From the NCBI RefSeq assembly GCF_019969725.1, contig NZ_JAHXYW010000007.1, positions 208,200-272,199 on the forward strand: a stretch of DNA of 64,000 bases, given 5' to 3'. Source of the DNA: Neobacillus bataviensis. Its GTDB lineage: Bacteria; Bacillota; Bacilli; Bacillales_B; DSM-18226. The first letter of the stretch is position 1; the number at the start of each line of letters is the position of its first letter. Made by a program: the position numbers and the translations under genes. Below are positions 1-8,121 of this stretch, one piece after another. A model generated the notes under the pieces. It was not told the origin of the DNA. It saw only the letters and a program-made list of their open reading frames with translations, and ran no database searches.

Positions 1-35
1 TTTGGAATCAAAAACAAAAATCAATTGGAGAAACG

Positions 36-70
36 AAAAAAGCCAGCCTGACTTTTCAAGGCTGGCTTTT
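36..70 (-). terminator. intrinsic terminator
   Basis: Inverted repeat AAAAGCCAGCC / GGCTGGCTTTT with a 10-nt loop and T-runs on both sides. It ends the minus-strand gene that follows and could also act on plus-strand transcripts from outside the window. Confidence 0.85.
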
Positions 71-91
71 CCCCTTTATCAAGGACTTCTT

Positions 92-412
92 TTAAGACAT
101 AAATGAAAGGATTACTTTTTGTGGTAAATCTGTCTCACTTTCAGTTTTTCTTTTTAAACGCTCACATGATGGCATTTCATACGAAAAATCCTCAACTTTT
201 GCTGGAATGAGTCCCCTTTCCTGTAATTGTTCAAATACTAGTTGCATTGCCTCCTCTGTGGTAATCATTTTTTCTGAATCCTCCATTTGTAAGCAATCTA
301 CACATGTTTCGATAATATTTTCATCAATTTGTTCTTGAGTAAACACTAATTTAGCACCTGTGATATTTTCGACTTCCTGATTTTCTAATTCAATAATGGT
401 TGTAATGTTCAT
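92..412 (-). CDS. hypothetical small protein
   Basis: A 106-residue, acidic and soluble protein that I do not recognise. It has no signal peptide or membrane segment. A Cys-x-x-Cys pair (CVDC, about residue 37) and a third Cys near residue 83 are visible, too few for a confident zinc-site claim. The ATG is preceded by a good GGAGGTAAGG ribosome site, and the gene ends 22 bases before a strong terminator, so it looks like a genuine single-gene unit. It is divergent from the metallophosphoesterase at 610. No function is assigned. Confidence 0.6.
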   Translation of the reverse strand: MNITTIIELENQEVENITGAKLVFTQEQIDENIIETCVDCLQMEDSEKMITTEEAMQLVFEQLQERGLIPAKVEDFSYEMPSCERLKRKTESETDLPQKVILSFMS

Positions 413-609
413 TTTTCCTTACCTCCACTTTTTTATGGCTTCATTATAAATCATTTTCACTTCCCTAATGTTTGAAATCTCTTTAATTCGTTTTTTATTC
501 AAATGTTTTTGACAAATTTCTGTCCATTTTCATTACTCCCTTTAAAAGGTATTAACATCCGTTTTAGGCAAAATAATAACAGTAGAAAAATGATGGAGGA
601 GGTACAATA

Positions 610-1731
610 ATGCTTGAAAAAAAGGTTCCTTTCCTATTAATCACGTTCATTCTTCTTTATTGTTATATTTACCCGTTAAGCACTTTTGCTGAAGAGGTTA
701 AACCAAATAATAGCGGAATAATCGATTTGCGAATCTTAGAAACAACCGATTTACATGCTTCATTGGTCAATTATGATTACTATCAAACAAAAGTAGATAA
801 CAGGATTGGCCTTGTTAAAACGGCTACCCTTATTCAAGAAGCAAGAGGCGAGGTTAAAAATTCCTTATTGTTTGATGATGGGGACCATCTAAAAGGCAAT
901 CCACTTGGTGAGTATCTCGCCAGAATCAGGGGGATTAATAAAGGTAAAACGCATCCAGTCTACCGTGCCTTTAATTATTTAGATTATGACGCAGTTGCCA
1001 TTGGAAATCATGAATTTAATTACGGACTAAAGTTTTTAAACTCAGCGATAAAAGGGGCCAAAATGCCTGTTTTAAATGCGAATGTTTTTTCGGTAAAAAA
1101 CAACAAGCCATATTTTACACCATATACGATTTTAAAAAAGAATGTTGTCGACCAAAGTGGAAATAAGTACTCATTAAACGTAGGGGTTATCGCCTTCATG
1201 CCCACTCAGATAATGAAATGGGATAAAGCAAATTTAGAAGGAAAGGTCTATGCAAAACCGATTCTTGATGCGGCAAAGGAATTTATCCCGATTATTAAGG
1301 CCAAAGGAGCAGATATTATTATTGCCCTTGCTCACACAGGTATCAGCAGTGAGCCTTATAATCCTGATACAGAAAATGCTGTCTATTATTTAACACAATT
1401 ACCAGAAATAAATGCTATATTAGCCGGCCACTCACACAGTGTCTTCCCTGGCCCCGTATTTCAACACCTCCCAAACACAGATATTGAAAAGGGCATAATC
1501 AATGGAAAACCCGTTGTAATGGCTGGAGCTTTCGGGAACCGTCTTGGTATTATTGATTTAAAAATCAAGAAGACAGCTGGGAAGTGGACGGTCTTACAAG
1601 GGACCTCCACCACTAGGGCTATTAGTAATGAGAATGGGCAACCGCTTGTTAAAAATGATAAAAATTTATATAGAATCATAAGACCAGAGCATCAAGAAAC
1701 AGTAGATTTTATTAGAAAATTAGGGTTGTAG
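610..1731 (+). CDS. secreted 5'-nucleotidase/2',3'-cyclic phosphodiesterase-type metallophosphoesterase, N-terminal domain only
   Basis: The first 27 or so residues are a Sec signal peptide (KK, hydrophobic core, TFAEE). The dimetal phosphoesterase motifs then follow in order: TDLHA (about 52), DDGDH (about 94), GNHEF (about 137), LAHTG (about 242) and AGHSHS (about 273). The sequence resembles the catalytic domain of CpdB/YfkN, which hydrolyses 2',3'-cyclic nucleotides and 3'-nucleotides outside the membrane. Family members continue with a C-terminal 5'-nucleotidase substrate domain. This one stops at 373 residues just after HQETVDFIR, where the linker to that domain normally begins, and no remnant of the domain follows. 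It is either a single-domain form or a C-terminal truncation. The ATG has a GGAGGAGG ribosome site. Confidence 0.82.
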   Translation: MLEKKVPFLLITFILLYCYIYPLSTFAEEVKPNNSGIIDLRILETTDLHASLVNYDYYQTKVDNRIGLVKTATLIQEARGEVKNSLLFDDGDHLKGNPLGEYLARIRGINKGKTHPVYRAFNYLDYDAVAIGNHEFNYGLKFLNSAIKGAKMPVLNANVFSVKNNKPYFTPYTILKKNVVDQSGNKYSLNVGVIAFMPTQIMKWDKANLEGKVYAKPILDAAKEFIPIIKAKGADIIIALAHTGISSEPYNPDTENAVYYLTQLPEINAILAGHSHSVFPGPVFQHLPNTDIEKGIINGKPVVMAGAFGNRLGIIDLKIKKTAGKWTVLQGTSTTRAISNENGQPLVKNDKNLYRIIRPEHQETVDFIRKLGL

Positions 1732-1800
1732 CAGCCTTCCCAAAAAAGTTCTTACTTTACAACCAAGTTATATTTTTATAATATTAAGTAAATAATATAT

Positions 1801-1862
1801 ACGGTGTAATTTTGGTGGAGTCTGTCAAAGCAGGCTCCTTTTTGCATTTTTTTAAACACCGT
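1801..1862 (+). promoter_or_regulatory. structured leader with embedded terminator
   Basis: The gap before the permease contains ACGGTGT (1801-1807), repeated inverted as ACACCGT (1856-1862). These enclose a hairpin GGAGTCTG/CAGGCTCC (1817-1838, one G-U pair) followed by TTTTT. The inner hairpin looks like an intrinsic terminator. It could simply end the upstream gene, but the enclosing arm so close to the start codon suggests an attenuator or riboswitch-like leader. I match it to no known class. Confidence 0.45.
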
Positions 1863-1884
1863 AATAAGGGGAATGAGGTAAAAC

Positions 1885-3165
1885 ATGTCAACACAAGCAT
1901 ACATTGCACTGGGCGTATTTCTTATTACATATGCCTTTATCGTCACAGAAAAAATTCACCGAACCATTATTGCAATGGCCGGCGCCATCATGATGATCCT
2001 TCTAGGAATTGTCGGTCAGGAAAAGGCCCTTCATCATATTGATTTTAATACGCTCGGGTTACTAACTGGGATGATGATTATTGTCGCGATAACCTCTGAA
2101 ACGGGACTTTTTAAATACATAGCGATTTGGTCTGCAAAAAAAGTAAAGGGTGACCCGTTAAAAATCCTGCTTGTCCTAGGGGTCATTACAGCTTTAGGAT
2201 CGGCCTTTTTAGATAACGTTACCACCGTTCTATTGATGGTACCTGTCACTTTCAGTATCACCAGACAATTGCGGGTAAACCCGATTCCTTTTTTGATCAC
2301 CGAAATAATTGCTTCCAATATTGGCGGAACTTCGACCCTGATTGGTGACCCGCCGAATATTATGCTTGGAAGCGCTGTAAAAGAGCTGACATTTATGGCG
2401 TTTATCAACAATTTAACAGCTATTACATTTTTCATTTTATTTGTGAATATCGGAATTTTAGCATTCATTTACCGTAAGCAGCTTAAAACGTCTGCCGAAT
2501 TAAAATCAAATCTAATGAATTTGGATGAAAAGGAAGAAATTACAGACAAAGCTCTTTTAATAAAGTCGTTAACTGCATTAGCATTAACCATTTTGGGATT
2601 CTTCTTGCATCAGCTTTTTCACATAGAATCAGCGACAGTAGCTTTAGCAGGAGCTTTTCTTTTACTTTTATTAACAGGGGAAAGTTACTTGGATAAAGCT
2701 TTTGACAAGGTAGAATGGACAACCATCTTTTTCTTTATCGGGCTTTTCGTTCTCGTATCCGGATTGATTGAGACAGGAGTGATCTCGTTATTAGCGGATT
2801 ATTCTGTTCATTTAACGGGAGGAGATGTTACCTCCACTTCTATTTTAATTCTTTGGGTGAGTGCAATAGCCTCTGCCTTTATTGATAATATCCCATTCGT
2901 CGCTACGATGATTCCAATGATTAAAGATATGGGGGACCTCGGAATTCAAAATTTAGAGCCGCTGTGGTGGAGCTTGTCCCTTGGAGCCTGTTTGGGCGGA
3001 AACGGAACTTTAATAGGAGCCAGTGCTAATGTCATTGTGGCTGGTCTTGCGGCAAAAGAAGGATATAACATCACTTTTGGCAAATTTCTAATCATCGCTT
3101 TTCCATTAATGATTCTTTCTATCATAATCTGTACTGTTTATATTTACCTGCGATATTTAATATAG
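1885..3165 (+). CDS. ArsB/NhaD (ion transporter superfamily) permease
   Basis: A 426-residue polytopic membrane protein with about 11-12 hydrophobic segments. Family signatures include SAFLDNVTTVLLMVPVT (about 110-126), a Gly/Asp-rich GGTSTLIGDPPNIMLG loop (about 148-163), and a second inverted copy FIDNIPFVATMIP (about 331-343) with GNGTLIGASANV (about 373). This two-fold repeat with DN and GDPPN/GASAN motifs is typical of the ArsB/NhaD/CitM fold, which moves arsenite, sodium/proton or organic anions. The ion cannot be read from sequence, and no ars genes are adjacent. The ATG has a GAGGT site. It forms a two-gene unit with the small gene at 3177. Confidence 0.8.
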   Translation: MSTQAYIALGVFLITYAFIVTEKIHRTIIAMAGAIMMILLGIVGQEKALHHIDFNTLGLLTGMMIIVAITSETGLFKYIAIWSAKKVKGDPLKILLVLGVITALGSAFLDNVTTVLLMVPVTFSITRQLRVNPIPFLITEIIASNIGGTSTLIGDPPNIMLGSAVKELTFMAFINNLTAITFFILFVNIGILAFIYRKQLKTSAELKSNLMNLDEKEEITDKALLIKSLTALALTILGFFLHQLFHIESATVALAGAFLLLLLTGESYLDKAFDKVEWTTIFFFIGLFVLVSGLIETGVISLLADYSVHLTGGDVTSTSILILWVSAIASAFIDNIPFVATMIPMIKDMGDLGIQNLEPLWWSLSLGACLGGNGTLIGASANVIVAGLAAKEGYNITFGKFLIIAFPLMILSIIICTVYIYLRYLI

Positions 3166-3176
3166 GGGGAATTGGA

Positions 3177-3455
3177 ATGAAGACAGAGTATAAATATAAC
3201 GAGCAATTACTTGAGATAACAGAAACGGTTAACGGCAATGATATTGAAATTTCCATTACTCTAATTGACAGTGAGTTAAAGAAAAATCTAAAAAAAGTTC
3301 GAGATTTTTTTGATGAAAATGACGTTATTTCAGATATCTACTTTTACATTCATCCAAATAATAAATATCAAATTATCGTAAGAAAAGACTTTTACAATGA
3401 ATTTATAATTCAATTATTCAGGCAGGGGTTATTGAAGGAAATTAAATGGGTATAA
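3177..3455 (+). CDS. small hypothetical protein, co-transcribed with the permease
   Basis: A 92-residue charged, soluble protein that I do not recognise. It starts 11 bases after the permease stop behind an AGGGGGA ribosome site and is followed directly by a bidirectional terminator, so it belongs to the permease transcript. Alternating hydrophobic stretches (IEISITLI, DIYFYIHP, YQIIVRKDFY) suggest a compact alpha/beta fold. It may be an accessory or regulatory partner of the transporter, judged from position only. Confidence 0.6.
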   Translation: MKTEYKYNEQLLEITETVNGNDIEISITLIDSELKKNLKKVRDFFDENDVISDIYFYIHPNNKYQIIVRKDFYNEFIIQLFRQGLLKEIKWV

Positions 3456-3456
3456 C

Positions 3457-3492
3457 AAAAAAGGATGTCCTAGTAAGATGGACATCCTTTTT
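3457..3492. terminator. bidirectional intrinsic terminator
   Basis: GGATGTCC / GGACATCC stem with a 9-nt loop, A-tract on the left and T-tract on the right. It separates the convergent ends of the small gene (plus) and gntK (minus). Confidence 0.9.
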
Positions 3493-3502
3493 TGTTTGAT
3501 TA

Positions 3503-5044
3503 TTACCCAATCCACTTTTTCTGGAAGGCAGAAATGCTTGCGTATTCTTCTTTTAACAGTCGTGATAGGCGAATATAGATTGGGATTAATTCTTGATAAA
3601 TTTCAACATTTTCTGGAACAGGTTCATGATGATTGGTTGCCCCGACCATTTCGGAAACCACATTTAATGAATCTACTTCACCCAAACTATATAAGCCTAA
3701 TATGGCAGCACCCAGACATGAACTTTCAAAGCTTTCAGGAATACTTACTTCTTGATTAAATATATCCGCCATCATTTGACGCCATAGCTCTGACCGGGCA
3801 AATCCGCCAGTGGCCTGAATTTTTTTCGGTTCCCCGATTAATTCCTCTAAGGCCAAGAGTACTGTATACAAGTTTAAAATAACCCCTTCTAATACAGCCC
3901 GAATTAAGTGCTCTTTTTTATGATGCAATCCTAATCCAAAAAAGGAGCCTCGTGCATTCGCGTCCCAAATTGGCGCCCTTTCTCCGGCAAAATAAGGATG
4001 AAATAAAAGTCCGTCCGAACCAGGTGTGATGCGTGAAGCAATCTCTGTTAACACTTCATAAGGGTCCTTCCCCAGACGCTTTGCGGTTTCCACTTCGGCG
4101 GATCCAAGTTGATCCCGAACCCATCTAAAAAGCATGCCACCATTATTAACCGGTCCCCCAATAACCCAATGATTTTCGGTCAGTGCATAACAGAAAATCC
4201 TTCCTTTTGGATCGGTGACAGGTTTATTTGTCACAGCCCGTATGGCTCCACTCGTTCCAATGGTAACGGCTACAACTCCTGGATCAATTGCGTTTACACC
4301 TAAATTGGACAACACCCCGTCACTTGCACCGACAACAAAAGGAGTGTCCATCGGAAGCGTCATCTCTTCCGCAAAACTTTCATTTAAACCAGTTAGACTG
4401 AAGGTAGTGGAGACTGGCTTTGATAGCTTGTCGGGAGAAATCCCTGCAACTCTTAGTGCTTCTTCATCCCATTGCAAGGAAGCTAAATTAAACATCCCCG
4501 TTGCTGATGCAATGGAATAATCGATTACATACTCGTTAAAAAGTTTATAAAAAACATATTCTTTAATTGAAATAAATTTATATGTACGATTAAAAATGTC
4601 TCCCTGTTCATTCCTTAACCAAATTAATTTTGAAAGCGGGGACATTGGATGAATAGGGGTTCCGGTTCGAAGATAAATTTCATGTCCATTCATTTCGTTT
4701 AATAATTTCTCCGCCCATTCAGCACTTCGGTTATCTGCCCATGTAATACAATTGGTAAGAGGTTTACCAGATTCATCCACTGCAATTACACTGTGCATCG
4801 CTGAACTAAATGATATACAAAGGATATCATTTGGTGCAGTCCCACTTTTTTTAATGACTGTCTTTATGGTATCAATAACAGCTTGAAAAATTTCTTCAGG
4901 GTCTTGTTCTGCAGTAGCTGGCGTCGGCGAAAATAAAGGGTATTCAATTCCATGAGTCGATATCACTTTCCCGGTTTTTGAAAACAGAACCGATTTTGTA
5001 CTAGTTGTACCGATATCAACGCCAATAACATATTTTTCATTCAT
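3503..5044 (-). CDS. gntK: gluconokinase (FGGY family)
   Basis: At 513 residues this is the length of B. subtilis GntK, which phosphorylates D-gluconate to 6-phosphogluconate with ATP in the cytoplasm. The FGGY kinase pattern is clear: N-terminal phosphate-binding GVDIGTTSTKSVLF (residues 8-21), catalytic-domain WADNRSAEW (about 120), VGASDGVLSNLG and TIGTSGAIR (ATP site, about 240-275), and C-terminal GGFARSELWRQMMAD (about 418). The ATG follows GGAGG at 9 bases. It is divergent from the RpiR regulator across 130 bp. A second FGGY kinase at 9788 shares most motifs, so there are two gluconokinase-type enzymes. The gene ends just before a shared terminator. Confidence 0.9.
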   Translation of the reverse strand: MNEKYVIGVDIGTTSTKSVLFSKTGKVISTHGIEYPLFSPTPATAEQDPEEIFQAVIDTIKTVIKKSGTAPNDILCISFSSAMHSVIAVDESGKPLTNCITWADNRSAEWAEKLLNEMNGHEIYLRTGTPIHPMSPLSKLIWLRNEQGDIFNRTYKFISIKEYVFYKLFNEYVIDYSIASATGMFNLASLQWDEEALRVAGISPDKLSKPVSTTFSLTGLNESFAEEMTLPMDTPFVVGASDGVLSNLGVNAIDPGVVAVTIGTSGAIRAVTNKPVTDPKGRIFCYALTENHWVIGGPVNNGGMLFRWVRDQLGSAEVETAKRLGKDPYEVLTEIASRITPGSDGLLFHPYFAGERAPIWDANARGSFFGLGLHHKKEHLIRAVLEGVILNLYTVLLALEELIGEPKKIQATGGFARSELWRQMMADIFNQEVSIPESFESSCLGAAILGLYSLGEVDSLNVVSEMVGATNHHEPVPENVEIYQELIPIYIRLSRLLKEEYASISAFQKKWIG

Positions 5045-5089
5045 AAATCCATACCTCCAAAAAGGAAACTAGTTAATATTTTTTACTTT

Positions 5090-5103
5090 TGTAATCGCTT
5101 GCG
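5090..5103. promoter_or_regulatory. candidate cre (CcpA) site
   Basis: TGTAATCGCTTGCG fits the cre consensus TGWAANCGNTNWCA at 12 of 14 positions. It lies in the gntK/rpiR divergent gap, as expected for glucose repression of gluconate genes. Confidence 0.45.
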
Positions 5104-5174
5104 GGAAATATTTTTTCGCAGCTATTATTATGGTATACTGATAGTATCTACTGACTTAAGAAAGGAAATCCGTA

Positions 5175-6020
5175 ATGACAGAAAGCTGCCTTGGAAAAAT
5201 ACGTTCTTATTACGCAAGATTTAGCGATAAAGAAAAGAAAATTGCCAATTATATTTTAGATAATCCAGATAAAATTATTCACTGCACAATTAATGAGGTA
5301 GCTGAAGATTTAAACGTTGCCGATGCCACAGTGTTTCGTTTTTGCAAACGAATTGGTTATAAAGGCTATCAAGCATTGAAAATTGCCCTTGCTTCAGAAA
5401 TCATCACGCCGATTCAGCAAATCCACGAAAAAATTTCAGAACATGACAGCGAAAAAACCATTTCGGAAAAGGTCTTTCAATCCAATATTCGTACCCTCGA
5501 AAATACATTACAAATCATGGACAGTGATTCTATCCAAAAAGCAGTTGAATTGCTTCATTCTGCTGACAGAGTAGAGTTTTATGGAACGGGAGGTTCGGCA
5601 CTCATTGCCATGGATGCGTTTCACAAGTTTATTCGAACTGGTATAAAAGCATTTGCTTTTTTAGATTCCCATTTTCAGCTCATGTCTGCATCACAGTTAA
5701 CAAAAAATGATGTCGCAGTAGTCATTTCCCATTCCGGAACAAATAAAGATACTACGAATATTTTAAATACTGCAATTGAAAGCGGTGCCAAGACGATTGG
5801 AATTACCAGTTTCCCCAAGTCACCGATTAGCCAAAATGTCGATGTTGCCTTATACACTAGTTCAGACGAGACAGAATATCGCTCTGAGGCACTTGCATCA
5901 AGAATTGCTCAATTAAGCCTTATTGATGCCCTTTATGTGAATTTGATGATTCTAAATAAAGAAAGAGCTAAAACAGCCATTGAAAAAATTAGAAGTGCCA
6001 TTTCTGATACTCGTATATAA
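5175..6020 (+). CDS. MurR/RpiR family transcriptional regulator
   Basis: A 281-residue regulator. It has an N-terminal HTH_6 domain (about 1-77; motif ATVFRFCKRIGYKGYQALKIAL) and a C-terminal SIS sugar-phosphate-binding domain (about 125-255; EFYGTGGSA, VISHSGTNKDT, GITSFPKSPIS). It sits between gntK and gntP and is divergent from gntK. The likely role is sensing a gluconate-derived sugar phosphate such as 6-phosphogluconate and controlling gntK and gntP, in place of the GntR repressor of B. subtilis. Family and domains are clear; the effector is inferred from context. The ATG has an AAAGGAAA ribosome site. Confidence 0.85.
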   Translation: MTESCLGKIRSYYARFSDKEKKIANYILDNPDKIIHCTINEVAEDLNVADATVFRFCKRIGYKGYQALKIALASEIITPIQQIHEKISEHDSEKTISEKVFQSNIRTLENTLQIMDSDSIQKAVELLHSADRVEFYGTGGSALIAMDAFHKFIRTGIKAFAFLDSHFQLMSASQLTKNDVAVVISHSGTNKDTTNILNTAIESGAKTIGITSFPKSPISQNVDVALYTSSDETEYRSEALASRIAQLSLIDALYVNLMILNKERAKTAIEKIRSAISDTRI

Positions 6021-6030
6021 AGAAAACTTT

Positions 6031-6064
6031 AAAAGATGAACCCACTGCGGGTTCATCTTTTTTA
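6031..6064. terminator. bidirectional intrinsic terminator
   Basis: AAAAGATGAACCC / GGGTTCATCTTTT with a 5-nt loop, between the convergent rpiR-type gene and gntP. Confidence 0.9.
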
Positions 6065-6078
6065 AACAACTCGTGATG

Positions 6079-7428
6079 CTATACAAATACATTTAGGATG
6101 AGAATAAACACTAATGCTGCTGTTGCTATGATTGTTTCAAGTGCTGTCCATGTCATTAATGTTTCTTTTACTGACATTCCAAAGTACTCCTTGAACATCC
6201 AAAAGCCTGCATCATTAACGTGTGAAAGAATGAGTGACCCTGCTCCAGTTGCTAAAACAAGCAGTTCAGCGTTTGTACCAGGCATAGCTGCTGCAATTGG
6301 TGCAACAATTCCAGCTGCTGTCATCATAGATACAGTAGCAGATCCTGTTGCAACACGAATCATGGCTGCAATTCCCCAGCCTAAAAGGATTGGTGACATA
6401 TGTGATTCTTTTGCTAAGTCAGCGATGTATGTTCCGATACCAGAATCAAGTAATACTTTATTAAATGCTCCGCCTGCACCAATAACTAATAAGATTGAAG
6501 CAGTTGGCGCTAAACAGTCATTCGTAAATTTCAAGATTTTTTCACGATTCATGCCGCGAGAGAAACCAAGGCTAAAGAATGAGTAAACTGTTGCAATTAA
6601 TAACGCAACTACTGGATCTCCCAAGAATTTAAGTGCTTTATAACCAAAGCTTGCTTTGTCTAATTGGATTTCCGCTATAGATGCAACAAGCATAAGAATA
6701 ACAGGAAGAAGAACTGTAAAAATTGTATTGAAAAAGCTTGGTAATTCTTTTAAATCCTTCGGAGCTGACATTTGTTCAGCTAATTCTTTTGGAACATCTT
6801 TGTGAATGCGTTTTCCAATCCAGCTTGCATATACTGGACCTGCGAGGATTGCAGTTGGCAATCCAACAATAATGGAATAAAGAATGGTTTTACCAACATC
6901 TGCTTTAAAAATTCCTACTGCGGCCATGGCTGCTGGATGCGGAGGAACCAAACCGTGCACTACTGAAAGACCAGCTACCAATGGTACCCCAATTTTAACT
7001 AATGAAACACCCGTTTGACGAGCAATCGTAAAGGCTAATGGAATTAATAACACAAAACCAACTTGGAAGAATACAGAAATACCTACGATAAAACCAACAA
7101 ACATCATGGCCCAGTGTACATTCTTTTGACCAAAACGGTTGATCAGCGTTTGAGCAATTCTTTCGGCACCGCCGGATTCTGCCATCATTTTACCAAGCAT
7201 TGTACCAAGACCAAGGACAATAGCAAGGAATCCTAACGTATTACCCATACCAGCTTTAATGGAATCAATAATACCAGGATGTTCCGGATCCGGAGCCACC
7301 AAAGGCATACCCGTTGCCAACCCTACTCCAACTGCTGTGATAATTAATGCGACAAACGGATTTAATTTTGCAACTGTAATTAACAATAGTAACGCTACAA
7401 TTGCGGCAAACACAATCAATAATAACAT
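6079..7428 (-). CDS. gntP: gluconate:H+ symporter, GntP family
   Basis: A 449-residue inner-membrane permease with about 12 hydrophobic segments. It carries GntP-family hallmarks: GLGTMLGKMMAESGGAERIA (about 75-94), GLVPPHPAAMAA (about 160) and GSATVSMMTAAGIVAP (about 364). It imports gluconate for the kinases on either side. The open frame extends five residues upstream, but that ATG lacks a ribosome site. The internal ATG at 7428 is preceded at 7 bases by GGGGGG, so I place the start there. The gene has its own promoter region (7444-7570) with a cre-like palindrome and is separated from larC by a terminator. Confidence 0.9.
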   Translation of the reverse strand: MLLLIVFAAIVALLLLITVAKLNPFVALIITAVGVGLATGMPLVAPDPEHPGIIDSIKAGMGNTLGFLAIVLGLGTMLGKMMAESGGAERIAQTLINRFGQKNVHWAMMFVGFIVGISVFFQVGFVLLIPLAFTIARQTGVSLVKIGVPLVAGLSVVHGLVPPHPAAMAAVGIFKADVGKTILYSIIVGLPTAILAGPVYASWIGKRIHKDVPKELAEQMSAPKDLKELPSFFNTIFTVLLPVILMLVASIAEIQLDKASFGYKALKFLGDPVVALLIATVYSFFSLGFSRGMNREKILKFTNDCLAPTASILLVIGAGGAFNKVLLDSGIGTYIADLAKESHMSPILLGWGIAAMIRVATGSATVSMMTAAGIVAPIAAAMPGTNAELLVLATGAGSLILSHVNDAGFWMFKEYFGMSVKETLMTWTALETIIATAALVFILILNVFV

Positions 7429-7479
7429 TGATGAACCCCCCATATAGACTAACTTGTTTTATTTTTACATGCATATTTC

Positions 7480-7493
7480 TGAAAGCACTTTCA
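7480..7493. promoter_or_regulatory. cre-like palindrome upstream of gntP
   Basis: TGAAAGCACTTTCA is a perfect palindrome matching the cre consensus except for A in place of the central G. It lies about 50 bp upstream of the gntP start. Confidence 0.45.
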
Positions 7494-7573
7494 TGTGTAA
7501 TTGATTATATGAAAAAAAATTTCTTAATGCAATATGTTTTTTAAAAAAATATTTATTGAAATATTAGGAAATA

Positions 7574-7616
7574 AAAAGAGTTACTGTCATGATTAATCTG
7601 AGCAGTAACTCTTTTT
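7574..7616. terminator. bidirectional intrinsic terminator
   Basis: AAAAGAGTTACTG / CAGTAACTCTTTT with T-runs on both sides. It ends the lar gene string ahead of gntP. Confidence 0.85.
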
Positions 7617-7651
7617 TTATTCTTTATTTAATAAATCGTGTCTAGTTTATC

Positions 7652-8116
7652 TTAGCGCAAAGCTTTCCAAACCTGTTCATATACTTTCTTTAATGGTACA
7701 TTATGCAGTCTTGAAATGTTTTTGCATTCTTCAAATTCTGGTGCACTTTGCACAACCTGTCCATGATAAATTCCCTCTTTTACCGTTACCGTTCCCCATT
7801 CAGTCATAATTTTTCTAAACTTTCTTTCTAGTCTATGAACAGTTAAAGGATAATACCGTACACCAAGTGTGGTTGTTTCATGAAATAAAATTTCTTTCAT
7901 CCTATCTACATTTTGAAAAGAACATAGCAACTGAAGCAAAATGCCCGGACGATTTTTTTTCATATAAATAGGTGTATAAAAAACATCATTTGCCCCGGCC
8001 TCGAATAGCAGGTCCATTACATTACCCAGCCATTCCCCTGGAATATCGTCAAGATTGACTTCCATTTTGATCATTTGATCATCAAGATGTTCATGATTAG
8101 GAGGGAGTGAAATCAT
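7652..8116 (-). CDS. larC2: LarC2, C-terminal part of nickel-pincer cofactor synthase LarC
   Basis: A 154-residue C-terminal half of LarC, the CTP-dependent cyclometallase that inserts nickel into the pincer nucleotide. Family motifs are MEVNLDDIPGEWLG (about 18-31), FEAGANDVFYTPIYMKKNRPG (about 40) and TLGVRYYPLTVHRLERKF (about 87). It overlaps the larC1 stop by 4 bases (ATGA). No ribosome site of normal quality precedes its ATG, so it is probably made mainly as a LarC1-LarC2 fusion by frameshifting, as reported for Lactobacillus plantarum larC. Independent translation by termination-reinitiation is possible. Confidence 0.85.
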   Translation of the reverse strand: MISLPPNHEHLDDQMIKMEVNLDDIPGEWLGNVMDLLFEAGANDVFYTPIYMKKNRPGILLQLLCSFQNVDRMKEILFHETTTLGVRYYPLTVHRLERKFRKIMTEWGTVTVKEGIYHGQVVQSAPEFEECKNISRLHNVPLKKVYEQVWKALR

Positions 8117-8121
8117 TTTGA
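8113..8121 (-). other. probable -1 frameshift site in larC
   Basis: Reading the minus strand, larC1 ends TCA AAA TGA. The AAAA run lets tRNA-Lys slip from AAA back one base to AAA, so the next codon becomes ATG, the first codon of larC2, giving a continuous LarC. The slippery A-AAA beside the stop and the exact ATGA overlap are visible. Actual frameshifting is inferred. Confidence 0.6.

Noticed and set aside
1812..2042. Plus-strand open frame overlapping the start of the ArsB/NhaD gene
   Set aside because: It overlaps the leader and permease start in another frame, lacks a ribosome site and has no membrane or domain features.
7652..8116. larC2 as a decayed pseudogene fragment
   Set aside because: The reading frame and motifs are intact and the junction is an exact slippery overlap, which fits programmed frameshifting better than decay.
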